Below, piece by piece: positions 22,200-32,116 of a DNA stretch of 64,000 bases. The notes below the pieces were generated by a model. That model worked only from the letters and a program-made list of their open reading frames with translations, was not told the origin of the DNA and made no database searches. Within the stretch, counting starts at the first letter, position 1; every line of letters begins with the position of its first letter. The position numbers and the translations under genes are program-made. This DNA comes from Cylicocyclus nassatus. Lineage: Eukaryota > Nematoda > Chromadorea > Rhabditida > Strongylidae. Where the stretch lies: NCBI GenBank assembly GCA_958299035.1, contig CATQJL010000001.1, positions 31,545,554 to 31,609,553 of the forward strand, written 5' to 3'.

Positions 22200-23929
22200 T
22201 TGGATCTCTCTTGGTATGTGGTAAGAAGAATATTGTAGAAAAGTACTGTATGAGTTTTTATAGCTTTATCTCTCAAATCAAGCGGACTACAGGCTTTTCC
22301 GTTCTATTTCCGGGTGCAGTTGATAAATTTCACGTTGCAGCCAATTGATTGCTCATGGGCACATGCCACTGTCGCCCATTTTTACAAAATCGCGTTGTTG
22401 CTTTTAGCTCTCTTTTCGCTGAAACCTGGAAGCTGAAATTTGGTTTGTGATATATCGGCGATAAATGATCAAATGATGATATCGTTGATAAGGACCAATA
22501 AAAAACCAGTTTGGTATGAAAATCCCGCGAAAGTTTCGATTTTCAAAGATTTCATTTTTGCAATAGTGGACAAAATCCTGCGGAACTTCTGCAAATTTGG
22601 CTTGTCCTGCGGAAGTTCCGGTGATTTGTCTGAGTTTGTAATCCGCACGTCACCACGTGCGAGTTCGGAGTCGGGCGATCAAAGCCTTTTGCGGCGAGCG
22701 GCAACGCACCGTGGTGCCCAAGTTGTGACTCGTTTTGAGCGGTCACAACCCCGTTTTCATTACGTTGTGACGACTTTGGGAGAATTACTACGGGCCAAGG
22801 TGTACAAAAGATTCATATCATCAAGCAAAAGCCGAATCTTCTTTAAGATTCAAAGTAGATCTTGAGAGAAAGTTATAGCTAAACCCCGCAAGTCCCGCAA
22901 ATTCCGTAGTCTTGAACGCATCCCGATGTTACTACTGTGTCCGCTCAAAGTCAGTTATTTTGCAAACAATTTTATCTCAGACTTTCGGAATAGATTAAGT
23001 ACGTTGCAATTAATGCAGATCTAGGATAGTCCTTAATTTCCTTCCGATCTACTATATAGAGCCTCAAAACTTGATGTTTTGAAAATCTCAGTTTTTGGCA
23101 AGCGCAAACACAAACAATATGTTACGACTGCAGCGAAAAATAAAAATTTAGAAGTTTCTGCGCATGAAGCTTGTTTGTTACTGAACATAACTTGGTAAAT
23201 AACAAGTTGAATTTGCGTTGAGTTAGCTTTTGGAATTTTCGTTACATGTACGCGCTATACGTGCACAAAAAGCGAAAAATCCCGAAATAAACATTATTGG
23301 TGACTTCAGAAAGTTAATCTGTAAAATCCGCAGCTGTCAGCGCTCGTCACAATTTTTGGATAAATATCTTTGTTCGAAATTAGGGGGGATTACTCTAATT
23401 GCAGGCGTATAGGACGCGGAGAAATTTTTCTAAAATTGAACGGCACAGACACGCCGAAGGACTTCGCGACCAAAGAACTATTTACAGTGCTGCATATTGC
23501 TGAGACTATCGTGCGGCATAAGTCTCATTACCGAAATACGAGATGGCTGAGCGGCACGCATGAAAATCGAAAAAGGTGAGTTTTATACGCGTGAAATTAG
23601 GGTAATGTTACTGTTGAAGTACTCAAAAAGTTATGCCGATAACATTGCAGAGGTGAGAAAAATATAAATCTGAGTTGAGTGCCACTTTCTTTTTAGCAAG
23701 TTTTTTCAGTCAGTGTTCTAAGCGTACTGGTGAAGAAGAAGCGGAGAAAACTTTTGGGACAATTCAGTGCTGAAATTGCCTGATAATAAGTTGTCTTGTG
23801 CCAACTTTGTCACCTTTGACGTGAAACTTGTTCTATAAGCAGAAGCAGGTTTCTGCAATATGTCATTTGTCACGTCTAGTACAAAAGTTTACTATGATGC
23901 TGTGTCTCTATAGAAAACAATTTAGTGTT
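22200..23929. other. No supported gene
   Basis: The plus-strand ORF 22440-22865 (141 codons) is the longest frame. It has no recognisable domain and an opposite-strand ORF covers its centre. No terminal repeats seen. Confidence 0.35.
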
Positions 23930-23937
23930 ATACAGTT

Positions 23938-24287
23938 CAGCGGCGGTCCCAGGATTTCCGTCCGGGAGGGGGTGGGAGAGGACAAAAACTTTTTTGAAGC
24001 GAAGGTGCGTGGCGCCAGCCATGCACTCCTAAAAAATTTTAGGGGCGCTTCGGCGAGTCCCCAACCCCTAAAATCCGGAAAAAGGCGCGGCTGACGCCAG
24101 ACGCCACACCCCTCCCCCCCCCCCGAAAAAATCTTTATATTAGGCTCATTTGAATTTTTAAAAAATTTGAGTTATAATGGTTCACAAGAATAAACAAGTC
24201 ACTTACACATTTTTATAACCCACGTAAGTAAATTGCAAAAATTTCGCGACTCATTCTCGGGGAGGGGGCGGGGTCGGTCTGCCACTG
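23938..24287. mobile_element. hAT-type MITE, 350 bp
   Basis: The ends CAGCGGCGGTCCCAGG and the inverse of CAGTGGCAGACCGACC match the common hAT terminal pattern. The 8-bp flanks are ATACAGTT and ATACAGGG (6 of 8 identical), a decayed hAT-size target duplication. The interior is C/G-rich with a poly-C tract at about 24113 and no transposase. Confidence 0.65.
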
Positions 24288-24298
24288 ATACAGGGGTA

Positions 24299-24768
24299 TC
24301 TTACAAGAAAAGGAAGGTTGGTCGAAGTGGCCTTTCGAAATGAAGTGTATACTGTCTTGTAGAGCTTAGAACGCTGATTCCAAATCTACCTTTGCTATCT
24401 GCTGCGGGCTTCTGGGCGACGAGTTATGAAGGTTTTTCTGAGTAAAAATCTGAACGCAAAAACAGGGTAAAATCAGTCGTGACCTTTTCTCAATGTTTAA
24501 ATGAGGCAACAGCGAATTGTTATATTTGAATCAAGAATATTTGTTGCACCGAGTGACCCGACTACCAATTAAGCGGTACAAAAATTTACGACTGATTTTA
24601 GCTTAATCTTGCATTCAGATTTTTACTCACAAAACCTTCATGACTCGTCGTCCAGAAGCTCGCAGCAGATAGCAAAGGTAGATTTGGAATCAGCGTTCCA
24701 AGCTCTAAAAGACGTTATACATCACATTTCAAAAGGCCACTTCGACCAACTTTCCTTTCCTTGTTAGA
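24299..24768. repeat. 470-bp inverted repeat built from the dispersed module
   Basis: Arms 24299-24481 and 24588-24768 are imperfect reverse complements around a ~106-bp spacer. Each arm is a copy of the ~150-bp module that reads, on one strand, CTCAGCAGATAG-like, TTTGAAATCAGCGTTC-like, then AAAGGCCACTTCGACCAA and CTTGTTAG. Confidence 0.8.
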
Positions 24769-25219
24769 AGTATGCATGCACTGTTTAGTCGTTGGTGTCT
24801 TCTTCCTTACGGAGCCTTTTGCCGACCCTCAGGTACTAGTTAGGTTTTGTAGGGTGGCTTCAACTTACAAGGAAAGGATACCTGTTGATCGTGGTCTTTT
24901 GAAATGAAGCGTACAGCATTGAATGTATCTTGAAGCTATGATTCCATCTGCCTTCGGTACCTGCGGTGCGCATTTCCGAAAGAATCTATGAAAATTCCTT
25001 GCCATTGTCTGCACTATTTTGATGACAGGATTCACCAATATCGTTGGAATGTTTGCTCAAGCATCACAAAAGTCCTAACAAAACAGAGCTTAATCTTAAG
25101 CTAAGGAAAACTGTCTCCAATTAACTCAAGCCTAAATAACATGAATCTGACGATTCTGACTGCCTAGATTTCCTGAAATTAATATGGAAAAAAATCCATG
25201 ACTGCATGTCGCAGAGTCG
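24769..25219. other. Further decayed copy of the module
   Basis: 24865-25000 repeats the order ACAAGGAAAGGATAC, GGTCTTTTGAAATGAAG, GCTATGATTCCATCTGCC in the minus-type orientation, more diverged. Nothing else seen. Confidence 0.4.
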
Positions 25220-25750
25220 CACGCCAGATTACTCAGACAATTGCATCGGAAAGTTCGCGGCCTCAAAGCGTGTTACCTGGCGCGCCGCGGCCCTTGAAAT
25301 TTCAGCCCCGCACGCCGCGGCCGATGTATACTTTACCGGGAACGCCGCGGTCAAAGTTGAAATTGAGAAGAGATTATTGGGAGGGTCGCGGCCCAACCAC
25401 CTCACTCGACGGGCCGCGGGCCTTATCATAGGCCGCACTTCTTACATGCTGTAGTTTGAGGCGCAACCCGCGCGAGGTACGTCGCAGCGATGGGGCTACC
25501 CTAAGTGTCTATAAGGCTAGGCATCACTTCTCGGATCTGGTCCTATCTGACAAGTCGTTGTCATAAAAGACATGCCAAAAGATTTTTCACTTTTCCTGGG
25601 CCTCACAAGCATGCTGATCGGGTCAACTATCGGGCGCTTACAGGGTGCGCCGCGGTCACTTATCGGGCCCAGTATCGGTTTATACCGGACAGCGATGATT
25701 GGTGGTCGAGCAAGCACCCGCGAACTTCCCGATGCGATTGTCTGAGTACG
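25220..25750. repeat. Inverted repeat with 30-bp-phased GCCGCGG motifs
   Basis: TACTCAGACAATTGCATCGG near 25228 is mirrored at 25715-25750 (CCGATGCGATTGTCTGAGTA). Inside the left half, CGCCGCGG recurs at exact 30-bp spacing three times (about 25282, 25312 and 25342), with further CGCGG motifs at 25387 and 25416 and again near 25650. Two plus-strand frames stay open through the phased part, one giving a repeated P-G-(A/T)-P-R-P-like pattern, but neither has a known domain. Confidence 0.5.
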
Positions 25751-26340
25751 AACACAGAATTGGAATCAGAGTTCCAAATCGCATCTACAGATATACATAT
25801 CTCTGCAAACGAACACGGTCATCAAGTGTTTTTTTTCCTGCTAAATTTATATGGAGCGAACCGCCGATCACTTTTATTGTTGTTGCATGGCAGCAAGAGG
25901 GGTTTAGAGCCATTGAGAATCATATTACGCCCTGGAAAGTGAAACATGTTTTCCAAAGATTGCTCCAAGTCAGTGCCTCTGTATATGCACTTTTCATTTC
26001 AAAGCGACTACCTTTGCAGGTTATATTCCTGCTCCTCAACGTTCTTTGAAACTAAGACTACACTATGCAATCAGCGTACTATCGCTGTTACACAGATTTG
26101 CATATTTCTTAGAAATTATGGAATGTATTAGCAGTATTGATGCCGCAGTTCGCTGGTCTTTCCGTAATCACATAGTAACGAAAAGCAATCAGTGATCCGC
26201 TCTATGCTGAAAAACTAAGGTGTAGCCAATGCTGAATGGTATTGTTGCAAAAGACTTCATGGGGAGAAATATATCAACCATGGAACACACATTTCTAGAA
26301 AAAAACACAATGTAAGGCACATATTGTCGAGTCAACTGTA
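25751..26340. other. No feature seen
   Basis: ORFs of 61-145 codons overlap in different frames without domain signatures. Confidence 0.4.
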
Positions 26341-26660
26341 ACTCGAAGGAAACCGTCCACCCAGATTCTCGACTTCCAGCTTTTGGCCGTTCCGGGGCCT
26401 TCTCATATCCGTGATTCCGAACATAGAGTCGAAAATCTGGGAAAACCTCAAGAATGTCCGCTTCGAGAATCCACAGGCCGGCTTCCCGGAACGGTGACTA
26501 GCTGGGCGCGCACGGATGGGCGGGCAGGATGGGGTGGAACGGGCATGGATGGGAGTCCACGTGCATCCTCGCTATTCCGGAGCGATTTTTTCGCCTCCGA
26601 GGCGACACTTTGTGCTGCGACTTGGGCAGAGGCTTAATAGGGGGCCCTACTATCATTTGC
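26341..26660. mobile_element. Possible relative of the TTAA MITE family
   Basis: AGATTCTCGACTT..AG.TTTT..C..T.CC.GGGG and ATTCCGAA segments align in order with the start of the 4743-5159 element, and the fold-back style with GGCGGGCAGG-type GC-rich middle is similar. Clear terminal repeats and TTAA flanks are not visible, so the borders are approximate. Confidence 0.35.
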
Positions 26661-26818
26661 TGCCAAAGGTTTAAGACCCTCAACTTAGGGCCGCATGCAT
26701 TAACATCCCCGCTGAGTGGGGAATCGTAGCTTAAAAGAAAAGCTTTATATCTCAAAGCTCCAGATATTTGAATTTCACGTTGTCTACCCATCCGTAAGTA
26801 TTCCTACTATCCTTTACC

Positions 26819-27951
26819 ATGAACATATTGAACAGGGGCAAGAAGCTGTACAAGTCGCATTTTTCAACTTTTTGTATGATCCCTGATGATCCCCGGGGGA
26901 CGATCATTCATTCTTTAAAGTACTTCTCTTTCTTCAAAGTTAATGAAAGCATTCCAAAGTTGCACTGAGAATCTGACCCAACATTCTAAGCATACTGCTG
27001 ATGAGAACAAATGCGTTTCTGAAATATCGAAAATTCCGATAAGCCCCAACTTTCGACCTGTGGCTCATCAAAAGTTTCATGGCTCCAAAACATCATTTGT
27101 TCTTATCAGCAACGTGCTTAGCACTGTTGTATTAGATAAGCAATACATTTTGAAATTGATGTACTAGTACTTCTTATGCCCACAGGTTGGTATGGTGGAA
27201 CTTTATTGACCTAACGTTTCGAACAACTCGTCTTCGTCAGAGGTCTGAAAAGGACTGTAGTTTATGCATCCGCTGTACTGTGCCGCCAAACATCTCGCCT
27301 GAGTCCGCTTCGCTTGACTTTTTCTCAGACGCAACGTACTGGGCACATCGAACGAGGGCAAACAAACCTTCGGTCCACCAGAGAGTCAGTAGTCCGCACT
27401 AGATTAGTGTGACGGACATCACTGAGTTCTGTCCAGTGTGTCTTGCTACTTATAGTGTGCGGTATCAAGCTCACATAACGATATCAATGGCGATAGATCA
27501 CTCGTTATCGTCAGACACTCATTTCTGTTGTTCATACTCGAATTACGAGAGTATATCCACGCCGCTTCAAGGGTCTTTCGCGCTAGAATATCAGCCTCAA
27601 ACGCTAGGATGACACATTTAACGCTATTCTATTAGGTACAGTACAGCGGATGCATAAACTACAATCCTTTTCAGACCTTCGACGAAGACGAGTTGTTCGA
27701 AACGTTAGGTCAATCAAGTTCTACCATACCAACCTGTGCGGCATAAGAAATACTAGCACATCAACATACGTCAAAGATGCTCAGGTTCCAAGACGAGAAC
27801 ACATGGACACTTTGAAATGTTTTCATTAACTTTGAAAAAAGAAAACTAACTTCAGAGAAATGAAGGTTCCCCGTCAGGGATCATTAGGGGATCATACAAA
27901 AAACTGGAAAATGCGGCCTGTATAGCTTCTCGCCTCTGTTCAACATGTTCA
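26819..27951. repeat. 1.1-kb imperfect palindrome
   Basis: The outer arms match around GAACATATTGAACAGGGGC (26821) and its inverse near 27935. The inner arms match at 27158-27283 and 27638-27765, containing CCTAACGTTTCGAACAACTC and its inverse. The central ~350 bp (27290-27635) is unpaired. The left inner segment (27180-27430, minus strand) is homologous to the 3' part of the 618-bp insert at 20797-21414. Confidence 0.75.
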
Positions 27952-28000
27952 TTCTCGGACAGTCGAAGGGATACCTCCGGCTGGCATATGGCGTGAGTCT

Positions 28001-28269
28001 GCCACTTCGCGCTCCGGAGCCCTGCCATTTCACGCATTTTTATGCTCCGGGGCTCTCCCAAAAGTGGCGCACCTCCGAGCAGAGATTTGCGCGTCGCGAA
28101 GAGGAGTCCCATTCATTCACCGTGACGTCATGGTGACGTCACAAACGAAGAGACGAATGTGACCCCTCTCCGCGACGCGCAAATCTCTGCTCCGGAGATG
28201 CGCCACTTTTGGGAGAGCCCCGGAGCACAAAATTGCGTGAAATGGCAGGGCTCCGGAGCGCGAAGTGGC
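28001..28269. repeat. GC-rich 269-bp palindrome
   Basis: GCCACTTCGCGCTCCGGAGC.. at 28001 is mirrored to 28269. The arms are about 100 bp and the centre is GTGACGTCATGGTGACGTCA at about 28122-28142. Very GC-rich compared with the surrounding DNA, non-coding. Confidence 0.85.
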
Positions 28270-29402
28270 AATCCTTCGCTGGGGAAACCCCGCGACTCTG
28301 CCATTTCTGCTCCGGAGGTAAAGGATATTCGTCGACGACTGCGCCGATACGTGCTTACATCACCGTGGGCGTGCCTTCTTGGAGCCTTTCCAGCTTGACA
28401 ATAGGCTGGAGCGTGTCGGGACTTCTTAGCTCGCAGCAGTACTGTCCTTTAGCTTCCTTTGTTGATTTACATATTTTACATCGTTTTTTCTTCTCAGTCT
28501 TCGTATTTCAATCAATTATTCGTTTTCTCTTTCTCGTAGGTTCTCTCAATGTTAAAATATCCTACGCTCTTTTTTGGTGAATACTGAAAGGTAGGGAAAT
28601 ATTTATTTGGGGACATTTTTTAAATTCTTCTCCCTTTTTACCAGCCAAACATCCTTTTTCAATCGTGAACCGTCGCCTCGGGCAAAATTAGATGAAAGGG
28701 TATGCTTTGTTCATAAGCAGTGTGGCTAATAATAGATTATTTTTCTTAGGTGAGGCCACTCTAATGTTTATTTCAATACTCCTATATGGTGTTCCTGATG
28801 CAGGAGTGCTGAAGTAATCACTTCAGTGGTCTATCTTAGGAACATGTCAGATTATTACAAAACATTGAAGAAAATAAGCAATCCCAATCATAGCCATGAT
28901 ATTTACCACTGCAACTACAAAGAAGGCCATTCATTTCTCTACTTTGCTCGCGGCGATGGTCTCCCATAGACACTAGAATGGCTAATTGCTCTGAAATGAA
29001 ACATAAGAAAAAAAACGATGTGAGATGCTTAAATCAACAAAAGAGGTTAACCCTTTCGGACCTGGTGGTGGCAATTGCCACCATCAATTTAGAGACAAGC
29101 TGTACTGGCGCAAGAATACCATTTTACTACTTATAGCTATAGAACGCTTCATGTAGCCTTTGTCTTCCAAATGTAGCTTTGAAACCGCTTGTTCATTTGT
29201 TTTACCATCTGCAAAATATACATTTCTGTATGCAAGTGGATTGCAACTAATCAATACTTCGCGCCATTTTCAGCACCGTTTCAGGATCTCGTTTATTAGC
29301 CAAAAAATAATCATAATATTATCAGAATGTTCGAGTACAATGTTGAGAAAGTGTAACTGCTGATTATTCGCGGGTCCACATGTATCGAGGGAGATTTGAA
29401 AA

Positions 29403-30459
29403 TCTTATATATAAAGCTGAATGTCTGTTTGTCTGTCTGTATGTCTGTCTGTCTGTATGTACGTATGTTCCGAATAGAAAATTCCATTTCTGAACCGATC
29501 CGGACCAAACTTGGCACACATACACTACGGGCCCCGGCGGGTGTCATAGGCTACTTTTCGTCATCGATCGATATCGATTTTATCGATTTTTATCGATTTT
29601 TTTGCTGAGTTCACCTACGGGGCTGGGAGTTGGCACAGGGGGGTAATCGAGCATGGGGATTCCGAATACAATATTGGTTTTCAGGATTATCGATTACTTT
29701 TATCGATTTTATCGATTTTTTTGCAAAGTTTGAGCTACGGGGCTGGGAGTTCGCACAGGGGGGTAATCGAGCATGGGGATTCCGAATACAATATTGGTTT
29801 TCAGGATTATCGATTACTTTTATCGATTTTATCGATTTTTTTGCAAAGTTTGAGCTAGGGGGCTGGGAGTTGGCACAGGGGGGTAATCGAGCATGCTGAT
29901 CATCCCCAAGGGGGGTGATCAGCATGCTCGAACACCCCTGTGCCAAATTCCAGCCCCCTAGCTCAAATTTTCAAAAAATCGATAAAATCGATAAAAGTAA
30001 TGGACGATCTTGAAAACTAATATTGTATTCGTAATCTGCATGCTCGATTACCCTCTGTGCAAACTCCCAGCCCCGCAGGTCAAACTTTGCAAAAAAATCG
30101 ATAAAATCGATAAAAGTAATGGACGATCCTGAAAACTAATATTGTATTCGGAATCCCCATGCTCACTTCCCCCCTGTGCCAACTCCTAGCCCTGTAGGTG
30201 AACTCTTCCAAAAAATCGATAAAATCAATAAAAGCAATCGATAATTCTGAAAACTAATATTGTATTCGGAATCCCCATGCTCACTTCCCCCCCTATGCCA
30301 ACTCCTAGCCCTGTAGGTGAACTCTGCAAAGAAAATGATAAAAATCGGTAAAATCGACATCGATCGATAACGAAAAGTGGACTGTGACACCCGCCGGGGC
30401 CCGAAGTGTATGTGTGCCAAGTTTGGTCCGGATACGGCGGAGCCGGGTAAGCCAGCTAG
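29403..30459 (+). mobile_element. Non-autonomous Helitron, inserted between A and T
   Basis: The 5' end is TCTTATATATAAAGCTGAATG followed by TGTC/TGTATG repeats. The 3' end has stem CGGC-GGA-GCCG, then GGTAAGCCAG and CTAG, followed by T. The base before the 5' end is A (29402) and the base after the 3' end is T (30460), the standard Helitron A^T insertion. The interior is an inverted minisatellite and no Rep/helicase is present. Two other 5' ends of the same family are at 861 (minus) and about 41034 (plus). Confidence 0.85.
29615..30330. repeat. 120-bp minisatellite in head-to-head orientation
   Basis: Three plus-oriented units start at 29615, 29735 and 29855 (exact 120-bp period; each has GGGCTGGGAGTT.GCACAGGG, ATTGGTTTTCAGGATTATCG and a (TTTTATCGA)n run). 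They meet, at a palindromic centre GAGCATGCTGATCA...TGATCAGCATGCTC near 29912, about four inverted units of about 119 bp. The ATCGAT-rich parts recur in every unit. Confidence 0.9.
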
Positions 30460-30929
30460 TCCAAAATAAACGCAAAACCAAAAAATTGGAAAATCAAAAA
30501 GAAATAGTTTATGTGGTTGAAAAGGATTCAAACTCCGTCATGAGATTATTTATGTGGTAGTAAGTATAGAACAGTGGGAGTGAGGCTTCTCTGCTTATTC
30601 GGAAAAACTCAGGTCCGAAAGGGTTAAAGGACCGGGATGCTGCGAGCTAACAAGTCCTCGCGCGCTGCAGCGTACTGTCAAGCTGGAAAGGCTCCAAAGA
30701 GGCACGCCTGCGGTGGTGCAAATGCACGAAACGGGGCAGTCGTCGACGGATATCCTTTATGCCGTCGACTGTCTGAGTTGTGAAGGATGGTGGGAACACT
30801 TACTGATAGATAGACAGCGCGAAATACAGATATCTGGAACTTCAGGACATAAAGCTTTCTTTCAAGCTGCGATCCCCTCCCCAGGGGGAATGTTAATGCA
30901 TGCGGCCCTTATAGTGGACGGTGCCTTCA

Positions 30930-32110
30930 AAAGCAGTGTCTCACCAAAAACTGGTTGCTAAGATTTTTGCATTTTACTAACTTATCGGACCCTGTCTAAC
31001 ACTGTAGGCAGGGCCCCGCACGAGTCGGTTCCTAAGGTTTCTGAAAAACCAAGTCTCCCCTGACTTTAGGAAGTTTTACGAAGTCCTCTTTGACCTACCT
31101 GCTTCGGAGAAGACGAAAACAAGAAAGATTTACTAGTCTGAAAGAAAAGACGTAAGATAAGAGTCAAAATCCAAACTGGAGGTGAATACTATGCATGCAC
31201 AAGACTTCGGCATTAGAGCGCGATATTTAACAAAGCGAGAAGAAATGAAGGCAAAAAACAAAGGAAAGGCAATGATATGGAAATGTCTTCATGCTCAGGG
31301 ATAGATTTTTGACCGGGGAATCTGTTCATGCTAAAAGGATCCGAAACTTAAGTGAAGTGACGAAAATATATGCTCCAGACGATCTGAGATCGTCTGGTGG
31401 CCGTCTGGAGACGATCTAAATTTGGAAAAGGTATCCCTTCACATAAGTTTCCAAAACTTTTCACATAATTCTTCCGTAAATAATTTTCTACGTATACAGT
31501 TCAATTTTGGTGTCATACGCTTCTGTGTGCGCTGTAAACAAGCAATTTGTCTAATTAAGCCTTGCTTTCAAATCGCGCGCACTTTTCGCCATGCACGATA
31601 GAGCATTTCAATCGTGTGATAACCTGTCCGAAAAGCTTGTGTTCGACTAAGTGGCGCTTATTCTTGGTGCTCGGTTCCTACTCGTCAAAAACGATATCCC
31701 CTTTGCTGTTTGCTAAAAGACCAAGTCCAGCCTGCTTCCAGACGATCTGTGCCGGGCCCTGGCAGTAGGGGCTTAAAACCGCACATAATTTTCAAAAACC
31801 CCGTTTTCTGGAGGCCCCGCGGAAGCAATGTGGACAAGTTGTGCTTTCTAACTTCAGCCTCCATGACAGTGGCGGCAACACAATGCAGATGGACGCCAAG
31901 TGGAGGGACATGTTAAAACGCGTAAGGGGGGAGACCGGAGAAGTCCCCCCCCCCCGCGTACCAAATCGCTCTCCGCGTTCCAACTTGAGCGAATTTCTTT
32001 TAGCGTAGAGGGGTCAAATTGAGTGGAACTTGTCGCAACGGCCTAACCAGAGGGCCCTACAGTAGAATGTGTGAAGGTCCCCGCAACCTAAATTTTAGTG
32101 AGACACTGCC
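30930..32110. mobile_element. Larger relative of the AGGCAGTG TTAA MITE family
   Basis: AGCAGTGTCTCACCAAAA at 30931 and the inverse of AGGCAGTGTCTCACTAAAA near 32110 form the ends. The flanking TTAA-like tetramers are degraded (TTCA, TTTA). The interior has no transposase I recognise; it includes a small hairpin (CCAGACGAT / ATCGTCTGG, 31375-31397). Confidence 0.5.
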
Positions 32111-32116
32111 TTTAGT

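Larger units (their letters stand above)
29047..30627. mobile_element. piggyBac-type MITE carrying a Helitron
   Basis: TTAA lies at 29047-29050 and 30624-30627, with perfect 14-bp inverted repeats CCCTTTCGGACCTG (29051-29064, 30610-30623). CCY at the tip and a TTAA target are typical of piggyBac. A small palindrome GGTGGCAATTGCCACC lies just inside the left end. Without the Helitron at 29403-30459 the element would be about 520 bp. Confidence 0.85.
26687..30915. repeat. Outer pair of a nested inverted-repeat complex
   Basis: 26687-26800 and 30800-30915 are imperfect reverse complements of about 110 bp. Both contain ATGTTAATGCATGCGGCCCT in one orientation and AAAGCTTT..TATCTGGA-like sequence. 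Between them lie three further inverted-repeat systems (26819-27951, 28001-28269, and 28330-28447 paired with 30626-30745), the last interrupted by a piggyBac-type MITE that carries a Helitron. Confidence 0.7.

Noticed and set aside
27208..27243. Hammerhead ribozyme core (CTGACGA ... GAAAC on the minus strand)
   Set aside because: The two conserved boxes are present, but the sequence between them does not form a proper closing stem II, and the homologous copy at 21345 lacks the CTGANGA box.
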